Shown here in pieces: positions 19,831 through 28,646 of a stretch of 64,000 nt of DNA. The stretch covers positions 124,001 through 188,000 of the forward strand of contig NZ_JALJVY010000009.1 in assembly GCF_024168485.1 (NCBI RefSeq), in the 5' to 3' direction. A program made the translations under genes and the position numbers. Position 1 is the stretch's first letter. Each line of letters starts with the position of its first letter. The notes under the pieces were generated by a model. It saw only the letters and a list, made by a program, of their open reading frames with translations, did not search any database and was not told the origin of the DNA. This stretch comes from Sphingobium sp. OAS761. GTDB lineage: Bacteria; Pseudomonadota; Alphaproteobacteria; Sphingomonadales; Sphingomonadaceae.

Positions 19831-21368
19831 CCGAAGGCTTCGACGAGCCGATCTTGCCTGCGCCGTCCGCAGCGCGCCCCATCGACATTCCCTACACCTT
19901 CGCGCGCAAGCATGGCGTGGTGTTGTTGCCGCCGGAGGGCGAGCGCCTGACGATCGCGGTACGCGACGGCAGCGATCCGCGCGTCCTGCTGGAGGTGCGC
20001 CGCCATCTGGCACGCAGTTTCGACGTGCGGTTCGTGGAGCCGCCGCAGTTCGACCGCCATCTGTCCGATCATTATGCGATGGAGGGGAGCGCGGCTGCGA
20101 TGGCAGGATCGCTGGAGGTCGGGGCCGACGAGTTGGATATCCTCGCTGCCGATATTCCTACTGCCGACGACCTGCTGGACAGCGCCGACGATGCTCCCGC
20201 CATCCGCCTGATCAACGGGATCATTGCCGAAGCCGCGCGGCAGGGCGTGTCTGACATCCACATCGAACCTTATGAAACGGGCCTGATCGTCAGGATGCGG
20301 ATCGATGGCCTGCTGCGGGAAACCCTGCGCATGCCGCCCCATGTCGCGCCCGTCGTCGTAAGCCGGATCAAGGTGATGGCGCGGCTAGACATCGCAGAAC
20401 GGCGGGTGCCGCAGGACGGGCGCATCGGCCTGACGCTGGGCGGCAAGCTGCTCGACGTGCGCGTGTCGACGCTGCCCAGCCGGGCGGGCGAGCGCGTGGT
20501 GCTGCGCATTCTCGACAAGGAGAATGCGGGCATGAACCTGGACCTGCTGGGCATGACCGGGGCTCCGGACCGCATCTTCCGCGAGGGGCTGAGCGAGCCG
20601 AACGGCATCATCCTGGTCACCGGTCCGACCGGATCGGGCAAGACGACGACACTGTACGCCGGCCTGCGTCAGCTCAATGACGGCAGCCGCAACATCCTGA
20701 CCGTCGAAGACCCGGTCGAATATGCGATCGAGGGAGTGGGGCAGACGCAGGTCAATGCCAAGGTCGGGCTTACCTTCGCGGCGGGGCTGCGCGCCATCCT
20801 GCGCCAGGATCCGGACGTTGTGATGGTGGGCGAAATTCGTGACCGCGAAACCGCTGAAATTGCGGTGCAGGCGTCGCTGACCGGGCATCTGGTGCTGTCG
20901 ACGGTCCACACGAACGATGCCGTGGGCGCCATCACCCGGATGCGCGACATGCGGGTCGAACCCTTCCTGCTCGCTTCAACCCTGCGGGCGGTGATCGCCC
21001 AGCGGCTGGTCCGGCGCCTGTGCCAGCATTGCCGTGAACCTGTGCAGGCGGACAAGTCGGCCAGTGCGCTGCTGGGCTTTGATCTCGGCACGATCATCTA
21101 CCGGGCGCGCGGCTGCGAGGAATGTAGCGGCACCGGCTACAAGGGCCGCATCGGCGTGTTCGAGGCGATCCGCGTGGATGATACGATCCGCCGCCTCATC
21201 AATGACGGCGGCGATGAATCGCTGATCGCACGCCATGCTTTTCTCAACGCGCCGAACCTGGGATCGGCGGCACGCGCGCTGGTGCGCGATGGACAGACTA
21301 CGGCGGAGGAAGCCATTCGCGTATCGCGCCGCGATGCGATAGAGGTGGAAACGATCTCCGATGGCTGA
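19827..21368 (+). CDS. gspE: Type II secretion ATPase GspE
   Basis: Cytoplasmic hexameric ATPase that powers pseudopilus assembly. The 513-residue protein has a GspE N-terminal region, the Walker A motif GPTGSGKTTT, an Asp box (TVEDPVEYAI), Walker B (RQDPDVVMVGEIRD) and a His box (TGHLVLSTVHTNDA). The C-terminal zinc module has two Cys pairs (CQHC and CEEC, 29 residues apart). It overlaps gspD by four bases and gspF by eight. Confidence 0.95.
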   Translation: MTEGFDEPILPAPSAARPIDIPYTFARKHGVVLLPPEGERLTIAVRDGSDPRVLLEVRRHLARSFDVRFVEPPQFDRHLSDHYAMEGSAAAMAGSLEVGADELDILAADIPTADDLLDSADDAPAIRLINGIIAEAARQGVSDIHIEPYETGLIVRMRIDGLLRETLRMPPHVAPVVVSRIKVMARLDIAERRVPQDGRIGLTLGGKLLDVRVSTLPSRAGERVVLRILDKENAGMNLDLLGMTGAPDRIFREGLSEPNGIILVTGPTGSGKTTTLYAGLRQLNDGSRNILTVEDPVEYAIEGVGQTQVNAKVGLTFAAGLRAILRQDPDVVMVGEIRDRETAEIAVQASLTGHLVLSTVHTNDAVGAITRMRDMRVEPFLLASTLRAVIAQRLVRRLCQHCREPVQADKSASALLGFDLGTIIYRARGCEECSGTGYKGRIGVFEAIRVDDTIRRLINDGGDESLIARHAFLNAPNLGSAARALVRDGQTTAEEAIRVSRRDAIEVETISDG

Positions 21369-22578
21369 TTTCGATTATGCGGCGATCGATCCGGCCGGGA
21401 AGGAACGGGTCGGGAAGATCAAGGCCGATACGATCGACGATGCGCGGGCCAAGCTTGACGCGCGTCGGCTGTTCATCGTGCGCCTGGAGCCCGGCGCAGT
21501 GGAGGCGGCCAGGCGGCGAGCGAACCTGTCGTTGCGCACGCCGCGCCTCAGTGCCAAGGAACTCACGCTCTTTACTCGTCAGCTTGCCACGTTGATCCAG
21601 GTCAGTCCGCTGGAGGAGTCGCTGCGCACGATCGGTCGCCAGAGCGAGCAGGACCATGTTCGTGCCATCGCGGGCAAGGTGCATGGCGGGGTATTGGAGG
21701 GGCGGCGTCTGGCCGACGCTCTGGGGGCGGAGCCGAAAAGCTTTCCCCCGCTCTACCGTGCCATGATTTCGGCCGGCGAAAGCTCGGGCAGCCTGCCCAC
21801 GATCATGGAACGTCTGTCCGACCTGATGGAACGGCAGGCGGTGATCCGTTCGAAAGTCCTGACTGCGATCGCCTATCCGTCGGTGCTGGCTGCCTTCGCC
21901 GTGTGCGTCGTGGCTGCGCTGATGATCTTCGTCGTGCCCAAGGTGGTGGAACAGTTCGACACGGTCGGCCAGGACCTGCCCCTGCTTACGCGGATAGTGA
22001 TGGCCGTTTCGGCTTTCCTGGCGGGCTATTGGTGGCTGCTGCTCCTGATGATCGGCATCGCCGGGCTGGGCCTCTGGCGCGCCATGAAGATCGAGGCTTT
22101 CCACTATCGGTTCGACGCGACGCTGCTGCGGCTGCCCTTGCTGGGCCGCCTGATCCGCGATCTGCATGCGGCACGTATGGCGCGCACGCTATCGACCATG
22201 GTCGCAAGCCGCCTGCCGCTGATGGAAGGGTTGTCGCTGACCGCGCACACGGTGCACAACCGCGTGCTGCGAAAGGCGTCGGACGACATTGTCGAGGCAA
22301 TCCGGGGCGGCGGCAGCCTGTCTGCGGCGCTTCGGCGAGCGGGCGTATTCCCCCCGCTTCTGGTCTATCTGGCTGCGAGTGGCGAAAGTGCCGGGCGGCT
22401 CGACACCATGCTGGAACGCGCCGCCGACTATCTCGAGCGGGAATTCGACAGCTTCACCTCCGCCGCGCTGGCGATGCTGGAGCCGGTCATCATCATACTG
22501 ATGGGCGGCATCGTTGCCGTCATCATCCTGTCCATCCTGCTGCCGATCTTGCAGCTGCAAAGCCTGACCGGGGCTTGA
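21361..22578 (+). CDS. gspF: Type II secretion inner-membrane platform protein GspF
   Basis: Polytopic membrane protein that couples the ATPase to the pseudopilus. The 405-residue protein has two GspF domains, each with the characteristic helical pattern (ELTLFTRQLATLIQVSPLEESLRTIGRQ and ARTLSTMVASRLPLMEGLSLTAHT), and three hydrophobic segments, at about residues 175-195, 215-235 and 370-395. It overlaps the end of gspE. Confidence 0.94.
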   Translation: MADFDYAAIDPAGKERVGKIKADTIDDARAKLDARRLFIVRLEPGAVEAARRRANLSLRTPRLSAKELTLFTRQLATLIQVSPLEESLRTIGRQSEQDHVRAIAGKVHGGVLEGRRLADALGAEPKSFPPLYRAMISAGESSGSLPTIMERLSDLMERQAVIRSKVLTAIAYPSVLAAFAVCVVAALMIFVVPKVVEQFDTVGQDLPLLTRIVMAVSAFLAGYWWLLLLMIGIAGLGLWRAMKIEAFHYRFDATLLRLPLLGRLIRDLHAARMARTLSTMVASRLPLMEGLSLTAHTVHNRVLRKASDDIVEAIRGGGSLSAALRRAGVFPPLLVYLAASGESAGRLDTMLERAADYLEREFDSFTSAALAMLEPVIIILMGGIVAVIILSILLPILQLQSLTGA

Positions 22579-22588
22579 AGGAGTGAAA

Positions 22589-23077
22589 ATGCCGAACTGG
22601 AAGAATATCCGCGCCGCGGGGATCGAGGACGACGAAGGGCCGACGGCCGTCGGGCGCTCCGCCGAACATGGTTTCACGCTGGTGGAGTTGATGGTCGTGA
22701 TCGTCATCATCGGCCTGCTGGCCACGATCGTGGCGATCAACGTCATCCCGGCGACCGACACCGCCCGCGTCGAAAAGGCGAAGGCGGACATCGCCACCAT
22801 AGAGCAGGCGCTCGAGCAATATCGGCTCGATAACCTGACCTACCCGGCGGCAAGCGACGGCCTGCAGGCACTGCTCAGCCCGCCGGCTTCGCTTGCGCAG
22901 CCGCAACGCTATCGCCGGGGCGGTTATATCAAGAAACTGCCCGACGATCCGTGGGGCAGGGCCTATGTCTATACCGTGCCGGGGCGCAAGGGCGCTTTTG
23001 ACATCAGTTCGCTGGGCGCCGACGGTCAGCCGGGCGGGGATCAGGAAAATGCGGATATCCACTCCGGCGATCTCTGA
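22589..23077 (+). CDS. gspG: Type II secretion major pseudopilin GspG
   Basis: Main subunit of the pseudopilus piston. The prepilin cleavage site is HG|FTLVELMVVIVIIGLL, followed by the conserved ARVEKAKADIATIEQALEQYRLDNLTYP and the C-terminal DPWGRAYVY...DISSLGADGQPGG calcium-binding region. The ATG at 22589 has AAGGAG five bases upstream; a GTG two codons earlier is possible. The leader before the cleavage Gly is 28 residues, much longer than the usual 5-10, and there is no in-frame start closer to the cleavage site. Confidence 0.93.
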   Translation: MPNWKNIRAAGIEDDEGPTAVGRSAEHGFTLVELMVVIVIIGLLATIVAINVIPATDTARVEKAKADIATIEQALEQYRLDNLTYPAASDGLQALLSPPASLAQPQRYRRGGYIKKLPDDPWGRAYVYTVPGRKGAFDISSLGADGQPGGDQENADIHSGDL

Positions 23078-23519
23078 TCGGTCGCAGGGCGGCTTCACGT
23101 TGCTGGAACTCATGGTCGTGCTGACCATCATCGGCTTCATCTCGGCAGCCGTCATTCTTGCCATGCCCGATCCGCGCGGCCGGGTGGTGGAGGACGCCGA
23201 CCGCTTCGCCGCGCGCGTTGCCGCCGCCCGCGACGAAGCGGTCGTGACCGCGCGGCCCATGGGCCTGTGGGTCTCGGCATCGGGTTACGGCTTCCAGCGC
23301 CGCGATGGCGGAATCTGGGCGCCGGTGGACAGCAGGCCCTTTGCAACGGCCAACTGGAACAAAGGCACGCGGGCACTGGTGGGCGCGGAAGGACGTCAGC
23401 AAATCGCCTTTGACGGCACCGGCCTGCCGACCGATCCGCTGACCGTGACATTGGCCCGCGAGGGCGAACGCGTGTCGATCACCGTCGACATGGCCGGGAA
23501 GGTGCTGGTCGGTGGTTGA
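23049..23519 (+). CDS. gspH: Type II secretion minor pseudopilin GspH
   Basis: Minor pseudopilin at the pseudopilus tip. The 156-residue protein has a short leader (14 residues) ending GG|FTLLELMVVLTIIGFI, then the GspH domain with ARDEAVVTARPMGLWVSASGYGFQRRD. The ATG at 23049 overlaps the last 29 bases of gspG in another frame and is preceded by AGGA. The stop overlaps gspI. Confidence 0.88.
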   Translation: MRISTPAISDRSQGGFTLLELMVVLTIIGFISAAVILAMPDPRGRVVEDADRFAARVAAARDEAVVTARPMGLWVSASGYGFQRRDGGIWAPVDSRPFATANWNKGTRALVGAEGRQQIAFDGTGLPTDPLTVTLAREGERVSITVDMAGKVLVGG

Positions 23520-23886
23520 AACGGCGCGTTCCCGTGAAGCGGGGTTCACCCTGCTGGAAATGCTTGTTGCGCTGGCGGTATTCAGCCTCGCCGCGCTGGC
23601 GCTGGTCCGGTTGCAGGGCGTGACCCTGCGAACGGCCGCCGATCTGGACAGCAAGGCGTTGGGGCAGATCGTGGCGCGCAACCTGATGGTCGAAGTCCAG
23701 ACCGACCCTGTTCCGCCCTCGATCGGCGAGACGGAGGGTGACAGCGAAAATGGCGGACGGCGCTGGCACTGGCGCCGCGTCGTGACGGCGACCGACGACA
23801 AGCGCCTGTTGCAGGTCGAGGTCACCGTCGATGGCCAGGCCGGCGCCTCGCCGGTGGTGCTCGATTTCCTGCGGACTACCGCATGA
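23512..23886 (+). CDS. gspI: Type II secretion minor pseudopilin GspI
   Basis: A 124-residue minor pseudopilin. The leader ends AG|FTLLEMLVALAVFSLAALALV. The body carries the GspI signature (LGQIVARNLMVEVQ) and a hydrophobic C-terminal strand. It starts with GTG at 23512, overlapping gspH by eight bases, and its TGA overlaps the ATG of gspJ. It forms the tip complex with GspJ and GspK in studied systems. Confidence 0.9.
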   Translation: MVETARSREAGFTLLEMLVALAVFSLAALALVRLQGVTLRTAADLDSKALGQIVARNLMVEVQTDPVPPSIGETEGDSENGGRRWHWRRVVTATDDKRLLQVEVTVDGQAGASPVVLDFLRTTA

Positions 23887-24533
23887 CTAAGGCAAGCCCG
23901 CCGATGTGCGACGAACGCGGCTTCACCCTGATCGAATTGCTGGTCGCGCTGATGATTTTCGCGATGCTGGCGAGCGCGGGCGTGCTGCTGCTCGGCAACA
24001 GCGTGTCGGCGCAGGCTCAGGTCAAGGCGCGGCTGGACGATCTGGCTTCCGTGCAACGTGCGGCCGGCGCACTCTCCGCAGACCTGGGCCAGGCGGTCAG
24101 CCGCGTGACCCGGACGGAGGCCGGGACGCTGGCGCCGGCCTTCTGGGCGCATGACGATGGCGATGCGCTGCCCGTCATGCGGTTCGTGCGGGGCGGGTGG
24201 GACAATCTGGGCGATCTTCCCCGGCCCTCGCTGCAGAAGGTCGAATATTGGGTGCGTATGGGGCGGCTGGAGCGGCGGACCTACGCGCAACTCGACGGCG
24301 CGGCCGGGGACGATCCTGCAACGCTGCTCGATCATGTCGAGGATGTACGGCTACGTTTCCGCGATGCCAGGGGGGCGTGGCGCGACGACTGGACGCCGGG
24401 GCAGCCCGATCTGCTGCCGCGCGCGGTGGAGATGACGGTGACGCGAACCGGAGAACCGCCCGTCACGCTGCGGTTTCTGGTCGCGCCCGGACCGGACGAG
24501 CGGCCGTTGGCGGAAGGAACGAGCGATGCCTGA
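23883..24533 (+). CDS. gspJ: Type II secretion minor pseudopilin GspJ
   Basis: A 216-residue minor pseudopilin. The leader is followed by RG|FTLIELLVALMIFAMLASAGVLLL. The globular part has the GspJ pattern DLASVQRAAGALSADLGQAVSR and VEYWVRMGRLERRTY. It overlaps gspI by four bases and gspK by eight bases. Confidence 0.9.
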   Translation: MTKASPPMCDERGFTLIELLVALMIFAMLASAGVLLLGNSVSAQAQVKARLDDLASVQRAAGALSADLGQAVSRVTRTEAGTLAPAFWAHDDGDALPVMRFVRGGWDNLGDLPRPSLQKVEYWVRMGRLERRTYAQLDGAAGDDPATLLDHVEDVRLRFRDARGAWRDDWTPGQPDLLPRAVEMTVTRTGEPPVTLRFLVAPGPDERPLAEGTSDA

Positions 24534-25515
24534 TCCGCGCAAGCATGATGAAAGCGGCGCTGCCCTGCTCACGGTCCTGCTGCTGGTGGCGGTGATGGCG
24601 GTGGTCGCGTCGACCGCGCTCGAACGGGTCGCGCTGGCGACGCGCATGACCGGGAACGGCGGAGCCATGGACCAGGCGCGTGCCTATGCCGACGCCGGAA
24701 CGGAGATCGCACGTTTGCGCATCGGCGATCTGGTCGCTTCCAATCCGGCGCGGATCACCTTGAAGGGCGGATGGATGAACGCGCCGCAAGCGATTCCGGT
24801 GCCCGGCGGAACGGCAATCGCGCGCGTGACCGACGCAGGCAACTGCTTCAACCTGAACAGCGTCGTCAGTGGCGACAGTGAAGCGGCTCTCAAGGTACGT
24901 CCGGCCGGCGTCGCTCAGTTTCAGGCCCTGCTCCAGGCGCTGGGGGTCGACGCGCGCGCGGCGCAGGGTGCCGCAGCGAGCCTCGCCGATTGGATAGACA
25001 GCGACGGCGTGCCCCAACCGGGCGGTGGCGAGGACGAAAGCTATGCCCGGCTGGCGCACCCATATCGGACCGCGAACCGCATGATGGTCGATCCCAGCGA
25101 GTTGCGTGCCGTCCAAGGGGTCACGCCGGCGATCTACGATCTCGCGCGCCCCTGGATATGCGCGCTGCCTGTCACGGATCTGTCGCCGATCAACATCAAT
25201 ACGCTGCTGCCGGACCAGGCGCCGCTGTTCGCCATGCTTTTGCCGGGGCAGCTCAGCGTGGCGCAGGCGCGGCAATTGCTGGCGCAACGACCCGAGGACG
25301 GCTACGGCAGCACGGTGCGGTTCTGGGCGCTGCCCGCGCTTGCGGGCCTGTCGCCGATGGCGGAGGTCGCCGAGCAGGTAAAGCTCAAGACCGGATTTTT
25401 TGGAGTGGACGTTTCGGTGGACGTGGGGGGAACGCAACTGGTGGAGCGGGCGCTGGTCGATGCGCGCGAAAACCCGGTCAGGCTGATACGCCGCAACTGG
25501 GGGGCGGGGGCATGA
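24526..25515 (+). CDS. gspK: Type II secretion minor pseudopilin GspK
   Basis: Largest minor pseudopilin, capping the tip. The 329-residue protein has the membrane helix ALLTVLLLVAVMAVVAS after a short charged leader (it lacks the conserved Glu5 in the usual place, as GspK proteins do). Two GspK domains follow, with NCFNLNSVV, QFQALLQALG, LADWIDSDG and the SPININTLLP motif typical of the family. Its TGA overlaps gspL by four bases. Confidence 0.9.
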   Translation: MPDPRKHDESGAALLTVLLLVAVMAVVASTALERVALATRMTGNGGAMDQARAYADAGTEIARLRIGDLVASNPARITLKGGWMNAPQAIPVPGGTAIARVTDAGNCFNLNSVVSGDSEAALKVRPAGVAQFQALLQALGVDARAAQGAAASLADWIDSDGVPQPGGGEDESYARLAHPYRTANRMMVDPSELRAVQGVTPAIYDLARPWICALPVTDLSPININTLLPDQAPLFAMLLPGQLSVAQARQLLAQRPEDGYGSTVRFWALPALAGLSPMAEVAEQVKLKTGFFGVDVSVDVGGTQLVERALVDARENPVRLIRRNWGAGA

Positions 25516-26630
25516 GCAGCAAGGATGCCCTCATCCTGTTCCTGCCCGAGGCGGCGGATGCCGAACCGCGCTGGATGCGCGTGATCGATGGTGTGCCGGT
25601 TCAGTCCGGATCCGGCGTGAACTGGCTCGCCGCCTGCGGCATGGCGGCCCTGCCTGCGGACATGCGCCAGTTGCTGGTGCCTCCCGCTGCCCTGACGGTG
25701 CTGCATTGGGTGCGGCATCCGGAACTTCCGGTACGTCAGGCGCGCGCAGCGGCCCGTCTCGCCGCGCTCGGGGCATCCATCGCGCCCGCAGACCAGATGT
25801 TTGCCGCCGCCGACGCCAACGAAGACCCGGCCCGTCCCCATATCGTTGCGGTCGCGGCGCGCAGCGACATGCAGCATTGGTTGCTGTGGGCGCAGCATCA
25901 TGGACTGGACCCGGACATCATCGTGCCGGCACCTTTGCTGCTGCCCGAACCGGAACAGGGCTTCGCGCGGGGAGATATCGGCGGTACGGCGGTGCTGCGT
26001 GGTGCCGATCTGGCGTTGACCCAGGACATGGCCTTCGACGTGCTGGCGGGCGCCGCCGCCATGGTCGACGTGCCCCCCGGCGTGATTGACGAGCGGGCGA
26101 TCGCCGCGCTCGACAAGCCGCCGCTCGACATGCGGCAGGGCGACTTCGCCAAGCGGGTGCGGCGGCCGATGGACCGATCGGTGCTCGCCCGCATCGCATT
26201 GTGGAGCGGCCTCATTCTGGTGGCGAGCCTGCTGATCGCGTTGACCGGCATCGTCAAGCAGCATGTCGAAGCCGGCCGGCTCGATCGGGAAAGCCTGACG
26301 CTGGCGCAGCAGGTCGTGCCGGGCGCGACGGACGCTGTCCAGGCCCAGCAGCAGATGGAAGCGAAACTTGCCGCGCGCGGCGCCGGCGGACGGGCATTCA
26401 CCGCGCCGGTCGCTGCCTTGTTCGCGGCGATACAGGATACGCCGGGCGTTGCCTTGACGGGTCTGTCGCGCGATCCCGACGGTCTGGTCCGGGCGACGCT
26501 GGCGGCCGCGCGGGCCGATGATATCAACAATGTGTTGCTTGCGCTCCAGGCTGCGGGTTTCACCATTACGGCGACGCCCTCGCAGGATCCGGGCGGGCGA
26601 ACGCTGGCGGACATAACGGTGCGATCATGA
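25512..26630 (+). CDS. gspL: Type II secretion protein GspL
   Basis: Inner-membrane platform protein that recruits GspE. The 372-residue protein has a cytoplasmic actin-like domain (ALILFLPEA start; QLLVPPAALTVLHWV; HHGLDPDIIVPAPLLLPEPE), one membrane helix at about residues 232-250 (ALWSGLILVASLLIALTGIV) and a periplasmic ferredoxin-like domain. The ATG at 25512 overlaps the gspK stop. The longer frame open upstream is a shadow of gspK. Confidence 0.88.
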   Translation: MSSKDALILFLPEAADAEPRWMRVIDGVPVQSGSGVNWLAACGMAALPADMRQLLVPPAALTVLHWVRHPELPVRQARAAARLAALGASIAPADQMFAAADANEDPARPHIVAVAARSDMQHWLLWAQHHGLDPDIIVPAPLLLPEPEQGFARGDIGGTAVLRGADLALTQDMAFDVLAGAAAMVDVPPGVIDERAIAALDKPPLDMRQGDFAKRVRRPMDRSVLARIALWSGLILVASLLIALTGIVKQHVEAGRLDRESLTLAQQVVPGATDAVQAQQQMEAKLAARGAGGRAFTAPVAALFAAIQDTPGVALTGLSRDPDGLVRATLAAARADDINNVLLALQAAGFTITATPSQDPGGRTLADITVRS

Positions 26631-27115
26631 TGGACAGGCTGCAAACCCTATGGGCCGAACGGTCGCCGCGCGAGCGGTGGATGCTGGGTGTCATGTTCGC
26701 CTTGCTGGGCGCGATTTTGTTGTGGTTCGGCCTCCTGGTTCCACTTGACCGGGCTCAGCGCGACGCGCGGATGACGCTGCGCGAAGCGACCGACCGCAAT
26801 GCCGCCGTCCGCGCCGCCGTCGCCCAGCTTCGTGCCTTGCCGCGCCCGTCTCGGGCTGCGGTGCCCGCCATGGCGCTGGACCAATATGTCGGTCAGAGCG
26901 CGGGAGAAGCGGGCCTGACGTTGGAACGCGCGCAGCCTCAGGGCAATGACCGGATGGAGATCGCCATTGCAGCGGTGCGGCCGATCGCGCTTTTCGCCTG
27001 GCTCACGGGATTGGAGACGCAGGGTGTGCGCGTGGAAACGATGAGCGCGCGCCCCTCACCGACGGCGGGCAGCGTATCGGTACAGGCGGTGCTGGCAAGA
27101 GGAGGCGGGCAATGA
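26627..27115 (+). CDS. gspM: Type II secretion protein GspM
   Basis: A 162-residue partner of GspL. It has a short cytoplasmic N-terminus with RSPRERWMLGVM, one membrane helix (LLGAILLWFGLLVPL) and a periplasmic ferredoxin-like domain (AGLTLERAQPQG, GLETQGVRVETMSAR). It overlaps gspL and gspN by four bases each. Confidence 0.87.
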   Translation: MMDRLQTLWAERSPRERWMLGVMFALLGAILLWFGLLVPLDRAQRDARMTLREATDRNAAVRAAVAQLRALPRPSRAAVPAMALDQYVGQSAGEAGLTLERAQPQGNDRMEIAIAAVRPIALFAWLTGLETQGVRVETMSARPSPTAGSVSVQAVLARGGGQ

Positions 27116-27834
27116 TGGGCCTGCGTCTGGGGCGCCGTAGCCGCATCGCATTGCTGCTGGTGCTGCTATTGGGGATGATCCTGTTCTTTCCGCTGCGCGT
27201 CGCGCTCGGCTTTTCCGGGCTGGATCGGCTCGGCGTTGCGGCCCGCGACGTCAGCGGGACGATCTGGATGGGGCGGATCGACCAGCTGATGCTGGGCAAC
27301 ATGCCGATCGGGCCGGTGCGCGCGGGCCTGTCGCCCATGTCTTTGCTGGTCGGACGGGCAAGGTTCGACATCGCACGCACCCAGGGCCTGGCCGACGACA
27401 TCAGCGGCGCATTGACGGTCGGATTCGGCCGGATCGGCATTGACGATGTAACCGGCCCGATTCCGTTGGGCCGGACCTTCGCGCCCCTGCCGGTCGGCAG
27501 CCTGATGATGGAGGATGTCACTGCATGGTATCGCGGCGACAGTTGCGGCCATGCCGAAGGGCGCGTGCGTGCGCGCATGGCCGGCCAGTTCCCCGGACTT
27601 AACCTGACGCAGGGATTGTCCGGCACGGTGACGTGCGATGGCGATGCAATCCTGCTTCCGCTCGTGAGCCAGTCCGGCCTTGAAAAGATCGACCTGCGCA
27701 TATGGCGATCGGGACGATATGTCGCGCAGATGCGGATCGAGACCGCCGATCCGGCGCTTTCGGACATATTGGCGCTGTCGGGCTTTGCGCGAACGGGTAA
27801 CGCGCAATCGTTGCGGGTCGAAGGCCGGCTGTGA
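27112..27834 (+). CDS. gspN: Type II secretion protein GspN
   Basis: A 240-residue protein with an N-terminal membrane anchor (IALLLVLLLGMILFFPLRVAL) and a periplasmic domain resembling GspN (LDRLGVAARDVSGTIWMGRIDQL, GPVRAGLSPMSLL). GspN is dispensable in several systems and its role is unclear. Two ATGs lie at the start (27112, 27115); the first overlaps the gspM stop. The end overlaps the prepilin peptidase by four bases. Confidence 0.82.
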   Translation: MMGLRLGRRSRIALLLVLLLGMILFFPLRVALGFSGLDRLGVAARDVSGTIWMGRIDQLMLGNMPIGPVRAGLSPMSLLVGRARFDIARTQGLADDISGALTVGFGRIGIDDVTGPIPLGRTFAPLPVGSLMMEDVTAWYRGDSCGHAEGRVRARMAGQFPGLNLTQGLSGTVTCDGDAILLPLVSQSGLEKIDLRIWRSGRYVAQMRIETADPALSDILALSGFARTGNAQSLRVEGRL

Positions 27835-28571
27835 TTGCCGTGCTGCCGGCGGTGCTTGGTGCCTTGGCCGGTGCGATTTTCGGCAGCTTCCTGGCCACGC
27901 TGATATTGCGCTGGCCGGTGGGGACGAGCGTTTTGCACGGCCGGTCGGCCTGTGATGGATGTGGCCGGACATTGGCGGCCCGCGATCTCGTCCCGGTCCT
28001 GTCGGCGCTGGTGCAGGGGGGGCGTTGCCGGACCTGCGGTCAGGCGATCGATCCGTTTCACGGCTGGATGGAGGTGGGCTGCGCCGCCATCGGCGCGCTC
28101 GCGGTCGGTCTGTCACCGGATCTGGGCGGGGCGGGCTGGGCCTGCTTGGGTTGGCTGCTCCTGACGCTGGCGGTGATGGACTGGCGCCATTTCTGGTTGC
28201 CCGATGCGCTCACCCTTCCGCTCGCCTTTCTCGGCCTGACGATCGGGCTCTGGTCCACGGATACGGGACTGGCTGACCGCTTGATCGGTGCCGCTGCCGG
28301 TTATGGCATATTGTTCGGCATTGGGTTTGGCTATCGCCTGCTGCGCGGCCGCGATGGGTTGGGGCTGGGCGACGCGAAGCTTCTCGGCGCGCTGGGCGCC
28401 TGGTTCGGATGGCAGGCCTTGCCCTTCCTGCTGCTGATCGCATCCATGACCGGCCTGATCGTCATGCTGGCGACGGGGCGCGCCCGAAACGGAACGGCGC
28501 GCGTTCCCCTGGGTACGTTTCTTGCGCTGGCTGCCTTCCCCGCATGGCTGCTTGTCCAGCACCTCTTCTAG
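27831..28571 (+). CDS. gspO: Prepilin peptidase / N-methyltransferase GspO
   Basis: Membrane aspartyl protease that trims the leader peptides of GspG-K and methylates the new N-terminus. The 246-residue protein has the zinc-type Cys pairs CDGC and CRTC, the two catalytic aspartates in MDWRHFWLPD and GLGDAKLLGALGAW, and about seven hydrophobic segments. The GTG start at 27831 overlaps gspN (GTGA). It is last in the gsp run and converges on btuD. I see no strong terminator in the 75-base gap. Confidence 0.9.
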   Translation: MIAVLPAVLGALAGAIFGSFLATLILRWPVGTSVLHGRSACDGCGRTLAARDLVPVLSALVQGGRCRTCGQAIDPFHGWMEVGCAAIGALAVGLSPDLGGAGWACLGWLLLTLAVMDWRHFWLPDALTLPLAFLGLTIGLWSTDTGLADRLIGAAAGYGILFGIGFGYRLLRGRDGLGLGDAKLLGALGAWFGWQALPFLLLIASMTGLIVMLATGRARNGTARVPLGTFLALAAFPAWLLVQHLF

Positions 28572-28646
28572 CGCACGACCAGTTCCGCGTCGGTCTCACC
28601 GTGACACCGCGCGGACCCATGGCGCCATTGCGAAGCCGAGCGGGTG

